Source: Prunella strophiata
Taxonomy: Eukaryota > Chordata > Aves > Passeriformes > Prunellidae
Direction: 5' to 3'
DNA: 64,000 nucleotides
Assembly: GCA_036583965.1 (NCBI GenBank)
Contig: JAZBQD010000026.1
Span: 1,612,001 to 1,676,000, forward strand
Under the pieces are notes generated by a model. It was given only the letters and a program-made list of their open reading frames with translations. It did no database searches and had not been told where the DNA came from. Of this stretch, positions 49,268 to 62,800 are shown piece by piece; positions within the stretch are counted from its first letter, which is position 1, and each line of letters starts with the position of its first letter. The position numbers were made by a program, and so were the translations under genes.

Positions 49268-52200
49268 TTCATTAGAAAATTACACCGTGGCAGAATCCCA
49301 TGTGGAAAGTGGCTGGATGAGAAGCAGTTTGCCAGGAAAGCTTCTCCAGCCAGGATGGTGCTTCTGGTCCCATCCCAACGATGCCATGACCTTGCTGTTG
49401 GGATGGAAGTGTAGGATGCTGGACACACCACGTTCCTTGGTGGAATCTGGGCTCTGGATCTGTCTCCCACTACTGGGGGCTGCCCTAAATATCCAGGCTA
49501 TTTTTAGACGAGTCTTTTTCTGTTGCTGCTTTCCATAATAAGAAAAACCTTTGAAGGATTTGTGTTTTTATCCCTATGCACAAGAGGAATTAAAATAAAT
49601 AAATAGGCCTTAAATATTTAGACATGAAGAGAGAAGAATTTCCTGCCCAGCTTTGGCCGAGCGGCGTAGGTGGCTTTAATGTGACCCAGGGCTGCTCCCG
49701 GTACCTGGCAATGTTTGCTTTTCTTGGAAGCAGCTGCAGTAAAGCACCTTTAAAATCAGGATCCCACAAAGCAAATCTGCTGTTTCCAGGTCACTGTGCA
49801 ACCCCCTTCCCCGGGCCACAGTTTTTCCAGATGAGGAACTGATGTGCTGCAACTCAACCAACCTGTTAGAGAGGGAATGGCTCCAGGCACGGCAGAGGAG
49901 TCCTGGAAGTGTCTGAGCACCCCCAAATCCACCCAAAAGGCAGGATCAGGCACTAAAACCACAGCCTGGCTCTGGGCATCACACCTGGACCTTCTCTGGG
50001 CTGCTCCCAGACACCAAAAACTGCTTTAGCTCCAAACCTTTGTGGGTCAAGTGAGCTCATGTGGGAACCTGCGGGGGACAGGAGAAGGGTTTTTGTCAAC
50101 AGGCAGCCACGCTATGCAGACTTGATAAATATGTGCAGTGCTAATTCGAAGCAGATTCCTGCTTTGCCACGAGCAGAATTCCTCCAAAGCCTGCCATCAA
50201 AAACATTATGTCACAGCTGTGGAGAAGCCTCACAAACAGGGGAGAAGTTGGGGTCACGTCAGGGTAAGAGTGCGGTGGAGGCTGAGGAAGTGATTGAAGC
50301 CCTGCTCCACAGCCTGATGGAGTTTGTCATTAAGAAGGATTTCACCAAATGATTTGCAGCCACTTCCCTGGGCCCAATTGGTACTTTCCAGCTTAATGCA
50401 AACCAGTGAGGAAACCAGACCTAGTTAGGCCAAGCTGGCCAGGGAGGCTGCAGGCACAGGGTAACAAAACCTCGCCCTGGGGCTGTGGAAATGTAATTGA
50501 AACTGGGCTTGGTTTTAAGGAGATGCTTAGGTTCCCTCTCCTCATCTCAGCAAACAGCTTTTATCTTGTCTCCCAAAATAGCAACCTGCTATCCTTCAAA
50601 ACAAACCAGAAAAAAAGGGAAAACCTCCTGAGACAGGCACACAAAGCCGACAGAAGTGGAACACGGAGCTGATCGAAAACAGATTCTGGTGTCAAGTCCA
50701 AAGTCAGCTTCAGCCCATTGCTTCTTAATGGGTAGAGCTCAGAAACTAAGAAAACAAAGTAATTACCCACCAAGCAGATCTTACTGACACTGAGCATTCA
50801 CGTGTTCCTGACACGTCCAACCCCTGTATTTGTTCAAATCCATCTCTGCTTAGTGTGGCACATCAATTGACTTGACCTCAGGAGGCTCTGGCTCATTTGC
50901 TTCTGGATTTATAGCTCAAGGAGAAATGGTCCAACAATGCTAACAGGGGTGGGCTTTTGTTCTGCTTCACCCTGCCCATCCACCTTCCCTGCTCTGATTT
51001 CAGCTCCATCCCTCTCGTGGCCTTCCCCTGGCCTGCTCCTTCTGCAGGTCAGTGATTCATCACACAGGAGGACACAGATGTTCTTTACAAAGAAGCCTTT
51101 CCATGCAGGCTCATTTTTTTCTTAGAAAAGAGGGCTGGGGGTGAGGAAAGAGGTGGAAAGGAGGAATAAAGGCCTGAGAATGGGGATTGCCCAGTTTACA
51201 CCAGAGTTTGTGTGGCACTGCCTGTGGGACACATCAGCATCTCCAGGGAGCAGAGATCACTGCTGGAGTCACACCAGCAAGGCTCCAAGCAGGAAACCTC
51301 AGGGAATGTGGCCTAAGGAAAGCTGGGGTCTCTCTGAGCAGCTTTCCCATAATTATTTGGGGTTCCCTGGGCAGTCATGTTCCTTGATTGCAAGCTGGAT
51401 TTAGCCCTGGAGCACGGTCAGAGGTTGCTTTGCAATCCACCCTCCTGCCATTCAGCAGAACCTCACCCAAATTCCTCTGTCAGCTCTTGCCTTTCTTGGA
51501 AAACATCCCCAGTCCTCTCTGAGCTCTGCTCTGGGGACACTTCAGAGTCCAGAGCTGAGATATCCACTCTGCCTTTGAGGGAGCACCAAAGAAGTTTGGA
51601 AAGGGAAGGGTCCTGGCAGGCCCTGGTGGCCACTCAGCAGGACACCAGAGAATTCCCAAATGTGGCAGCTGGAGCTCTCACAGATTGTTCCATGTGCAGC
51701 ACCAGCAAATGTTTTCTGAAGGACATCTCCCAGCACTTTATCTCCTCTGATTCTAAATATTCCTAAAGATAAGGGTGGCCTCTCTGCTTCCTTTGGGAGG
51801 TGACTTACACAGGCTGATGGAACAACCTTGGGGAGGCTTTCTTTCCTCTCCCCAGACTCTTGCCAACAGAAGGAGCAGATAAATGATTGCCCTTGGTATC
51901 AGACCTGCCATGATTCCAACCTCTCCTGATAACCACTCCCATTTCCAACAGTTTTATTATTGTAGCATCTAAAGGCCCACTTATGAGCAATTCCTGATAA
52001 TTCCCATCTATTGGGCTTATATTTTATTTTTCCAGATCTTATAAAGCTCATTCTGTACAGGGTTTGAGGATAAGGCATAGGTTATAGGGGCTTCCAACAC
52101 TCTCATGTGCAAGTGGATGACAGAACAAGAAGAAAATTTGGGAATCACAGATTTAGTCTGCAGATGGTGGAGGAGGGACGTGAGTGAGCATCCTCCTGAT

Positions 52201-54175
52201 CTGATAAATCCAGGCTGACTGCTGGCAAAAAAGACCAAAAAATGCTTTCAAAGAAACACACATTTTGCTAAACCACAGTGTCAGGGATTTTGTAACTTCT
52301 TTCTCTTCTTCTCTGGCCATTTTAATGTCTCTCCAGGGGATCCATGTTACAGTTTTCCAAAGCCTTGGTCTTAGGATGAATTACCATCATGTTTTATTAT
52401 CAAAGGAGAAGCTGACATACAGGACAATGATTTACTTGACTGGGTATTTGGAAATACTGCTTCACTTGCTGCTATTGCCTCATGTTACATGGAAAATTGC
52501 TCTGGAAATGAATGTCCTAAGAACTGAAATAGCCAGGCCAGGTGAAGTTCAAAGTTAGCTCCCCTCAAGTGGGACTTCATTTGGAGTTCATGCTGGGCAG
52601 GACTTTAATTTGTGTGCTGTGGCCCAGTGAAACTTCATTTACCAACCTCTTTAACCTGAGAAAAGTTCATTTGCATCTGTTTGCTGTGAATTTATAGGGG
52701 TGTTACTTTTCAAGCCCCAAAGCTGTGTTTCTAAACGGAGTCTGGCTGCCCTAAATTACTGTTGGAAGTTGTTTCCTGATTGAAGGTGTCAGGGACTAGG
52801 TCAGCTCTCTACAACCAGGGCAGATTTTCCACAGATTTCCAAACCAACTGTTGTATTGAACTCTGGCAAAAATTTCAGTTCCCCACTGACAGCAGCTTGC
52901 ATGGAAACCTCAGGGAAATCCCTCCTTAACATTTTCTGGTGCCAGTTTCAATCCTGACCTCTGCTGGCAGCCAGGCTCAGTTAAGAGCTGATGCCTGCCT
53001 GGGTTACTGCATTGCCCCTAAACACTGAAATAAGGCAGTTTCTTATCTACAGAGAGATAAAACCTGCCTCAAATCTCTCTGGGTCCCACCTGCAGTTCAT
53101 CACTCCTGGTGCACCTTGTCCCTTCTTTGGGAAGTGCCACTACAGTAAAGGAACCACCACAGACATTTCCAGTCTGCCAACACCTGGGCAGTGATATGAT
53201 TAATAAGGAAAAAATTAATATTAACTTATCACAGCCACACAGAAAAGGGAAGGGTTGGTGTTTTTTTAAATCTGATTTCTTGTCACTTCAAAAGGAAATG
53301 ATGAAGAAGGTATAGAAGCGTATAGAAAACCTGTTGAAAATGTCTCTACTACTGCTCTAACTTTAAAGAACTCCATTCTCCTCCAAAAAAAAATCCACCC
53401 TGGAGTGTAGGCACCTTACCAAAGTGTAGGCAAGCCCTTTATTCCAGGTTAAAAAGTCCTGGCAGTGTGAAGAGTGGATCTGGGTAGGAACAGGAGGGAA
53501 ATCACTGGTGAATCAATAGAGATTTACTGCTTGTTTTTGCATGGGAGGAGCTGGCTCATCTCAGGATGGATTTCAAGAGTGACTGATCCTCTCTGTGTAC
53601 ATGAGTAGGTTGGGGAATAGTTCTTGGAACTGAGTCAGCCCAACAATTGCTTTCATTATTTGCAGCTGTACAAAACAAATAAGTTTGAGAGAAATTTCGA
53701 GAGGTGCCAAATCCAATCCCATTGATGTGTGAGTGAGCACAGTGTTCAGTGCTGCACACATGAAGCCCATGAATTACTGCTGATGACTCCTCAGCCTCAC
53801 CTGTCACCTTTGCTAAATGAGCAGATCTGATGATACTCCTCAAGATAATCAAGTAATTAAACTAGAAGTGTTTAAAAGCATTCCTTCCTTAGCACCCACA
53901 GTAACTACTCACCACATACAAATTACCTGCAGAGAGGGATTCTGATTAGATTAAAGGCAGCTCAGTGCAGGGTTTGGACAAGCTGGAACCACAGCTGGGT
54001 CCAGGTCTGGTGTCTGTAGCTGTGAGGACCAGTTGGGCTGACAAGCCATGAAAATCTCCAGCTCCTATCCATCCATTCTCACATAAACCACCAGGAGTTC
54101 ACCTAGGGGGACAATTCCAAGTTGGCACAGGGACACAGGGATGCCTGGAAAGAGCCCAGAGGAGGCAGAGATAGA
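49263..54175. other. Intron 1, unique sequence
   Basis: No supported exon. A block at about 50,050-50,400 has more CpG than its surroundings and a 97-codon open frame without recognisable content. It is noted as a finding, not called as a gene. Confidence 0.5.
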
Positions 54176-54455
54176 CCACAGGGTATCCTGAGATGGAAGA
54201 GACCCACAGGATCATCCAGTCCAAGCCCTGGCCCTGCACAGACCCCCCAACAATCCCACCCTGATTGACCAAACACTCCTGGAGCTCTGGCAGCCTCAGG
54301 ACTGTGCCCATTCCCCAGGCAGTGCCCAGCACCCTCTGGGGGAAGAATCTTTCCTGATCTCCAACCTAAACCTCCCCAGCACAGCTCCAGCTGTTCCCTG
54401 GGTCCTGTCCCTGTCACAGTGAGCAGAAGCTGGTGCTGTCCCTCCACTCCCCCTT
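54176..54455 (-). mobile_element. CR1 LINE 3' end, 5'-truncated, reverse
   Basis: The blocks ATCATCCAGTCCAAGCCCTG, CTCCTGGAGCTCTGGCAGCC, CAGTGCCCAGCACCCTCTGG, GGAAGAATCTTTCCTGATCT and CCAACCTAAACCTCCCCAGC follow each other as in the reverse complement of an avian CR1 3' end. Unlike the copy at 39,961 it has no octamer tail left. No coding capacity remains. Confidence 0.92.
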
Positions 54456-57400
54456 CTGAGCAAGCCCTCCACTGTCCCATCTTCCTACCCAGTGCTCTGG
54501 AGAAAGGGAAGAAATCCTGGCTAGGTTCACTTCCAGAGAAATGCTGGAATAGCTCTGGAGTGCAGGAAGTGCTCCCTGAGTCCCCTGGGAGGAGGTGAAG
54601 GGCTGGGGTGGGCAGGGGGAGCTCAGGGTGACCCAAAGGCAGCACAGAGAGCTGTGTCCAGCTCTGGCAGGGGCTGCTCCTCAGGAGGGGTCATCCCACA
54701 GCCCCTGGGTGCCCTCTCTCCTCCTGACTCCCAGCTTTGCCTGAGGAATGTGCCCTGTCCTGGGGATGGCCAGTGAGGAGGAAGGAAAGCTATGTCTGGA
54801 GCGCTGATGAAGTAATCCTGTCTGGGAACCATTGGAAATACTGATCTGCAGCCCTCCAGCTTTTCTCAGGAGACCATGCTGGGGGGAGAGGCAAAGACAG
54901 CTTCATACCTCACATTTTTGTATTTTTTTTTTGTTTCCCCCTAGAGTCTTTAGGGCTCCTTTTTTGTGCATCTTGTTCCCACTGGGTCTGCATATTTCTT
55001 AATCATGGAGATGTGCCAGGTCTTCTCTTTCCCAGAGGAATTGCCATAATTTGGATCAAGAAATAACAACATTCCCAGCCTTTTTTCCATCAACATGAGA
55101 TTACCACATTTCCTAAATACTTCAAATTGTGCTTGAGTGCCTGGCAGATGATTGCAGATGTTGCCACCTCCTTTCCCAGATTTCATGTTTATTTTCCATG
55201 TAGATCTGAGTTCCTGGCTTATCAGCCAGGACATGTCCCCTCAGTCCCCAGCTCACCAGCAGCACGGGCTGGTGACATCCCTGGCACTCCCTGGGACTCT
55301 CTGTGGTGTCAGAAGGAAAACAATGGCCCTGATTAATGAGCTGCCACTGCCCAAGACCAAACAATTTTGACCTGGAGCTGCTTTCTGTGACCCCTTCCCA
55401 TAAATCTGCAGCTGATCCAGCGATCCAGATCACAGACAGCCAGGGAAGGCCATGGCACTGTAATTCCAGGGGCTGCCTTGCAGCAGGTGCAGGTGAGCCC
55501 CAAAGGTGATGTTTGGATTGCAGAAAAGCCAAGGAAGGTCACAGGGTTTGTGTGTCAGCACCCAGAGCAATCAGGTGGCCTTGCTGAAGGGTTTTGCTGA
55601 TTGCAGGAGGAAACCAGGGTGACCCTGTGCCACCTCAGCAGGAAATGCTGATGCATCTGTGGCTGAGGAAAAGCCTTGTAGGAACAAATCCCAAAAGCTG
55701 GGCCAAACCCTTATCTTATCTCCAAACACTTTCTCCACTTAGCAGTTGTTTTTACTGTGCTCTTGTTGACATCTCCCTGCTCCAGACTAATGATTTAATT
55801 TTTCGTTGTTGTCACTTTGGATCATTTACACCCCAACTGCCCTGAGCCACACACAACTTCCACTTGCAGCAGGACACAGAGGAATGGGTGGGAACTGCTC
55901 CCCTCTCTTGTGACTCAGCTGAGCAAATCCAGCCTTCCCTGGCTGGGAAAATCAATGGAAACAGGAATCCTGTTGCTTTGCCAGAGGTACTTTTGGGTTA
56001 ACACTTGCATTTGAATATCCTGAAGGAACCTTTGCCATCTCTCCTGATGAGTTTGTGATTGCTAATTTAATTTTGGACTAACTTCTTCAGCTTCTGTAGG
56101 AAGGGAAGCTTTGGCTCTGGCCTGGAGGTTCTCATCTCTGTGCCCACCCACAGCAGAGCCACCCTGGGGGACTCCTGGTTATTTGGACGTGGAAAACCAC
56201 AGGAAGAGAGGCTTCTAGTAACCATTGCCCTCAAACAAACAAAGGAAATAGACAATCTTTAAAAGCTGATGGACCGTTTTCCTTAAAAATAGTTCAGCTG
56301 GAATAGCAGGCAAGGGAGAGAGTCCTGGCCAGAGGTGGTGAGAGGCTGAACCCCTTCTCACCTCCTCCTCTAGGAAAAGTGGTTTAGCACAGTGGAGGTG
56401 CACAGGAAAAGATGAAGGGTTTAAATCTTCATTGACAAATTATTATCCCCAAAAGACACATGGAGAATTTAGAGAGCAAATAACCTGACCCAAAGCAGCT
56501 CCCTGAGCACAGGAAATGGGAGAGAGGCACTCAAACCACATTAGGTCTAGAGGGGAAGTTTTCCCCAAGCAGTTCTGACCCACACATTCCTCACCTGCAG
56601 CCCATCATAGGGGCCTTTGCCCTCTGTATTGACTCAGCTCCCATCAGAGCTCACCAGCCAGCAGAAAAGACAAAAATTGGGAGATTTTTCTCTGACTTAC
56701 AGCCAAGACCTTCCCCACTGAGAGCCTCCCTTCCCCTCTGCTGGGAAAGTCAATAACATTTCATTTAGAAGATCTTACATTGTGCATAGAGAGCACAAAA
56801 CATTTCATTAATGTCTAGGAGAATCAAAAATCCTAGATCCAAATTCACAACAGAAAGAGGGGTTGAGATGGGTCTCTTTAGTTATTTACTACTGTCTTTT
56901 TAAACCTTTAAAAATAATAGAAAACCACTTGAGTGTAACAAGTGAAAGCTGATTCCAGGAGCTGAAGACTTAATAAAAGCACCAAATATTGCAAGGCTTG
57001 TGATCCAATAATGCTGGCAGTGCTGTGGTGCCTTCTCTTTTCATGGGGCTAACCTTGAAATAAATCCTAAGATGATTACAGGCCATTGGTTTAAACACAC
57101 ATTGCTTTTCAGTGAATCCCTGAGCTCTCCAATTCCAGCAAAAATAGATTTCCTTGGGGCTAGAAGCATGAAAATACCCTTTGAAAGGGGCACCTGCTCC
57201 TTTTGAGGTGTGCTCAGGCTGTGCTGGTGATGAGGTGCCCTGGCAGCTCAGAGGGGAGAACATTGTCCTTTCCTGGGTGGCATTTCTGCAGCAGGGACGG
57301 AGCTGTCTGCAGGGCCTGCCCTGCCCAGGCTTTCCTGGGAGGAGGGGAGGGGACAGCTCTGCCTCTGCACCACCCCACTCACTGGTGGTCACCTCTCACT

Positions 57401-58496
57401 GCTCACTGTGGGGTCTGGACAGCCCCTGGTGTTCCAGAGCGTTCCTGGAGCTTCTGGTCCAGGCTGTGCCAGGCAAGCACTGGCTCACAGGAGCACCCTC
57501 AGCAATGACAAAACAGATTTTAAACGCTTGTGTATGTGTCACCCTCCTTCCCTGACTCAAATCAGCTCCAAACTCTGACTTCCAGTCCCTTCCAAGGGGT
57601 CCTGAGGTGCCTGGGGCCAGCTCTCTGCACAGGAGTGACTTTGCACACATGAGTAGTCCATGGAGCTCCCCATGTGCACAAAGCTGGTTGTGTGCCCAAG
57701 CCCTCGTGCCATCCCTGCTCCAACCTGCCTTGTTTTGCTGCCAGCACAGCACTCTCTGTTCTGCCCAGCAATCATTTCCTTGTCATCTGAAGCAGAGGCT
57801 GTGTGGGCTCTGTTCCCCCAGCTCTCCCTGTGGCCAGAAGGGATCCCCAGATCCTTAATCAGGGATCACATTGCCTGAGCTGTCACTGAGCCCCACCCAG
57901 GCACAGCCAGGCTCACAGCCATCTGTGAGGGCTCTGCCAGGGAGAGCTGCAGTGCCCAGAGGATGCCTGGAGGAAGGCTGTAACAATTAGGAGCAGAGAT
58001 TAAAAATACTTTTTATCCAGGCTCACTGCTGGGCCCAGTATGGAGCGTGAGGCTGTGTGTGGGAGGGATCTCCCTGTGCCAAGTGAGATGGAGCTGGAAA
58101 CCATCTGACAGAGAGGTGAGGGAGGTCACCCATTACCCTCTGCCTGGGGAGCCTCCCGTGTTTAATGCTGGCTGTGCTGCAAAATCAGATTATCCCAGGA
58201 AAAGCAGTTTTCAATATATTTTTCTCCCCTGGATAATGTATCAGTCAACCTTTCACATTTTGCTCCCGAGGATTTGTGGTTGTGCTGTGTTTGCGGTTTT
58301 CACCACCGAGAGCAGGATGTCAAAGCCTGAGCTGGAGGTAGGAATGAACTCCAGAGTCAGAAATGGTGCACTGAGGCTCTGGGCAGGGGCTCTGTGCTCA
58401 CCTGGGCTCTTTCCAGGGGCATCTCCAGGCTGCAGGTGCTGCTCTTGTCTTGCTGGAGCCAATGTGTGCTGGCAACAGCCAAGGCAGGGCAGGGAG
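54456..58496. other. Intron 1, unique sequence
   Basis: No supported exon or element was recognised in this stretch. Confidence 0.5.
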
Positions 58497-59836
58497 TGAG
58501 CAGCCTGAGCAGAGCTGTCCCTCCCCAGGAGCAGCCTGAGCAGAGCTGTCCCTCCCCAGGAGGACCCTGAGCAGAGCTGTCCCTCCCCAGGAGGACCCTG
58601 AGCAGAGCTGTCCCTCCCCAGGAGGACCCTGAGCAGAGCTGTCCCTCCCCAGGAGGACCCTGAGCAGCGGTGTCCCTCCCCAGGAGGACCCTGAGCAGAG
58701 CTGTCCCTCCCCAGGAGGACCCTGAGCAGAGCTGTCCCTCCCCAGGAGGACCCTGAGCAGAGCTGTCCCTCCCCAGGAGGACCCTGAGCAGAGCTGTCCC
58801 TCCCCAGGAGGACCCTGAGCAGAGCTTGTCCCTCCCCAGGAGGACCCTGAGCAGAGCTGTCCCTCCCCAGGAGGACCCTGAGCAGAGCTTGTCCCTCCCC
58901 AGGAGGACCCTGAGCAGAGCTGTCCCTCCCCAGGAGGACCCTGAGCAGAGCTGTCCCTCCCCAGGAGGACCCTGAGCAGAGCTGTCCCTCCCCAGGAGGA
59001 CCCTGAGCAGAGCTGTCCCTCCCCAGGAGGACCCTGAGCAGAGCTGTCCCTCCCCAGGAGGACCCTGAGCAGAGCTGTCCCTCCCCAGGAGGACCCTGAG
59101 CAGAGCTTGTCCCTCCCCAGGAGGACCCTGAGCAGAGCTTGTCCCTCCCCAGGAGGACCCTGAGCAGAGCTGTCCCTCCCCAGGAGGACCCTGAGCAGAG
59201 CTGTCCCTCCCCAGGAGGACCCTGAGCAGAGCTGTCCCTCCCCAGGAGGACCCTGAGCAGAGCTGTCCCTCCCCAGGAGGACCCTGAGCAGAGCTGTCCC
59301 TCCCCAGGAGGACCCTGAGCAGAGCTGTCCCTCCCCAGGAGGACCCTGAGCAGAGCTGTCCCTCCCCAGGAGGACCCTGAGCAGAGCTGTCCCTCCCCAG
59401 GAGGACCCTGAGCAGAGCTGTCCCTCCCCAGGAGGACCCTGAGCAGAGCTGTCCCTCCCCAGGAGGACCCTGAGCAGAGCTGTCCCTCCCCAGGAGGACC
59501 CTGAGCAGAGCTGTCCCTCCCCAGGAGGACCCTGAGCAGAGCTGTCCCTCCCCAGGAGGACCCTGAGCAGAGCTGTCCCTCCCCAGGAGGACCCTGAGCA
59601 GAGCTGTCCCTCCCCAGGAGGACCCTGAGCAGAGCTGTCCCTCCCCAGGAGGACCCTGAGCAGAGCTGTCCCTCCCCAGGAGGACCCTGAGCAGAGCTGT
59701 CCCTCCCCAGGAGGACCCTGAGCAGAGCTGTCCCTCCCCAGGAGGACCCTGAGCAGAGCTGTCCCTCCCCAGGAGGACCCTGAGCAGAGCTGTCCCTCCC
59801 CAGGAGGACCCTGAGCAGAGCTGTCCCTCCCCAGGA
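58497..59836. repeat. Large GC-rich minisatellite, 31-bp unit, about 43 copies
   Basis: GAGGACCCTGAGCAGAGCTG followed by TCCCTCCCCAG is the unit. A few copies carry one extra T (GAGCTTGTCC), giving 32 bp; one copy has GCGGTG in place of AGAGCTG; the first two copies have AGCAGCC in place of AGGACCC. Otherwise the copies look identical. The two long minus-strand frames (519 and 541 codons; Gly/Ser/Leu/Gln-rich) exist because the unit has no stop and 31 is not a multiple of three. They are not genes. Confidence 0.98.
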
Positions 59837-62800
59837 GCTTGTCCTTGTCTCCATCCCTGTCCTTGCCCCGTGGCTCACACAGGGGCTGTGCTGTTGAGAC
59901 CTCCTTGTGGCTCTGCAGGAGACAACCAGCTCTCTGCCAGACCTGCAGGATTGTCACTCCAGCACCTCATCCCAAACCGTGCCAGGGCATCTAGGGAAGG
60001 ATGCTGCACCAGGAGCACACCCAGAGCAGGGTCAGCTCCACAGGGGATGGCAGGGACAGCTGTGGCACCCAGGACTTTTCCTGTGGCTCTCACAAGGAGC
60101 TTTGCCATGGTCATGACACAGTAATGACAGCTTGCTTTTAATTTTATGTCCCTTGTAGCCCTAGAGCAGGACCAAAATTATTTAACAGGAAGGAGAGGAC
60201 AATGTGCTCTTAGGCCTGGGCATTGGAGTTTGAGCAGTGCAATCAGAGCACTTCAGCTTCAGCAGGACCCAACCCAGCAGGTCCCCCACCCCACCCTGGG
60301 CAGGCTGTGGGTCCTGGATTTAGGGACAAAGGCTAGGGAGCAGGGCTGTGGAAAACTGGGGGTGCACTGCCAGGAATGTGCTTGATTCTCCCTTGCAGCA
60401 TCCTGACACCTTCATAAAGGCATCAATCTCCTCAAACACAGACAGCAAATATGAAAGTGGAGCAGATCCTTGCTCCTCATCCAACACACCCTGGGGCTGT
60501 CCCCAGCTTTGCCTCCTCAAAGTCAAATCTAGCTCTAAAGGGGCCAGGGGAGCTTAGGAATATTGTGAGGTCTCACTCTGCCAGTTTGGCATTAGGTGTC
60601 CTGCCCTAGCACAGCCTGATCTTGCCCCCACAACTCTCTCTGTTTTCCCCTCAAAATGTTCTTTTCCCAGCCCACTCAGCAGTGGTGTGGCAGAAGGGGC
60701 ACAGGCTGTGTTTATATAAACCCTCTGTCACCTGCCAGCAGAGACCAGATGTGTGTGGCACAGGAATTCTCCTCCTGTCCTCTGTGGAGTAGAAAAGCAC
60801 TGAAATTCCACTTTGCTTATTCTGTTCTTCAGCTCCTGAAGCCAAAATAAACTTTGGGAAAGAAGTAACTCAGAAGCAAAAGCAGAATAATTGAAAAATA
60901 CTTTTCTTTCTCTTAGCAAGAACAGTGTCAAATGTTGTAAAAGCCCAAAGACTCTGCAGTCAGCAGAGCTCAGGCTCTGACCCCAGACCCTCTGACAGTG
61001 CCACACTTGCTCATGAGAGCCACAATCCAGAGGCACCAGCTGAGCCCCCACCTAAGCCCTAAGAACAACTGAAGGCACAAGAGGAGAGAAATAATTTTGT
61101 TTCAAACCCCAGGATTTTCTAAGTCCTGGCTGAAGTCACAGCATCAACAGCCCAGAGCAGATCCTGGGAGGAGCAGTGTCCTGGGAGAGCTACAGGGACC
61201 CAAACCCCCCTCAGCTGGCAAATTCATGGCATTTGACAGACAAATTGGAAACTGTTGGCCATATCCTGGAGCATTTTTGCACAGCTCAGCACAGTCAGTC
61301 TGAGGGGGCTGTGAAATGCCTCAGCACCATGAAAGAACCTGTGCCAAGCTCAGCCCATTCCCAGTGGGAAGTGGCTCTGCCTGGAAACCAGAGGGGATGG
61401 GCTTGCCTGGCAGTGGCTCCTCCTGCAGAGTTTGGGGCTTTTGCTGTTGGTTCTCAGCTCAATGTGATGCTGCTCCCTGTGTGTGCCATCCTGAGGGTGT
61501 TGAGGAATAGCAGTGCTTCCCAAATAAATGGGAACTGCAGGGCTGGTGCCCCCAGCTGCTCTGCTTCCCCAGCATTCCATGGAATGGCAGTTTGGAGGTG
61601 CTAAATAATGTCACACAGAGCCATTGGAGGGAGTTTGGGCTGGCCAGATTCCAACTTGTTCTGCAAAGAACTTTGGAGATGGAGCAGCAGTGCCAGAGCA
61701 GGGGGGGTGGGCTGGATCTGTCTCTGGTGGCCAGCACAGGTTTAAAGTCTCAGCCAGGGTCTGTAGGAAGGGTCAGGGGCTCCAAGGGCAGTCCAGCACC
61801 GTGGTGTCTGGGCAGGATCCCCTCTGAAGGACTCTGTGGTGCCATGGGATTACCTGGCCTCTGCTGAGTTCCTGATGGGAGCTCCAAGAGCTCCTGGAGG
61901 AAGCCAGAGCCTCCAAAGTGGGAGTGAGTCACTCCCCACACTGATGCCAGGCAAAGAACAATTTACTGAAATCAAGCAGCACAGAGATGAGAGAGAGGTG
62001 GGGCAGGAAAATCACTGCTTCATGCAGTTGAAAAGTTAAAGCCTAGTGTTTCTCTTTCTGCCAGATATGTTATCTCCCTGTCTGCTGCACATAATGCCCG
62101 TGCTGGGAGCCCAGGGAGGATTTCTGGCTTATCGAGTTCGAGGCACAGGAGAAGAGAGAAATTTGAAGAGCAGGAGGGGAAAGAAAACACAGCTTTAATG
62201 TCAGAGCTTTGGAAGTGGAGATCCTTATCAGAGCCTGGTTTCTCCTCTCCTTGATTATGTTACTTTGAATTTGGACAAAGCAACCAGCCTGGCCAACCTC
62301 CACTTCTGGTTCTTCTCAGTTTCACTTTCTGAACATTGTCTCATTGTAGATGAACACTCAGATTGTCCCTGGGGACAGTTCCACAGGCAGGAGACATTTC
62401 CTGGGCCAGGAGATGATGAGAGAGACCTTTGTCACTGCTGTCATTAATGCCCCTGGTCATCAGAGACCTGACAAAATCACAGATTCCCCTGGGAGCATTA
62501 CCCCAACCACAGTGCCCACCGAGCCTGGGGTTCAGCTCAGATGCAGGATTTGGAAATGATGATTTGGGAGACACCAGCTTTTCAATTTGCCTTTAATATC
62601 CCAGGTGCTTCACAGAGCTGCTCCCCAGAACTATTGTTTTCTCTTTTCCCATTAATTAAAATGTAATGTATGAGCTCATCCATCAAATTATTTCCCAAGG
62701 ACCTGACTCCTTCCACTTTTATATGTGTGCAAAATCTTTTTGACGCAGATCTGTTCTCCTAAATCTGCAATAATTCAGTAATAAAGCTGGCTCAAAACAC

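Noticed and set aside
58253..59957. Minus-strand frames of 519 and 541 codons, Gly/Ser/Leu-rich
   Set aside because: Product of a 31-bp repeat without stops, open in more than one frame. The flanking codons show no recognisable domain.
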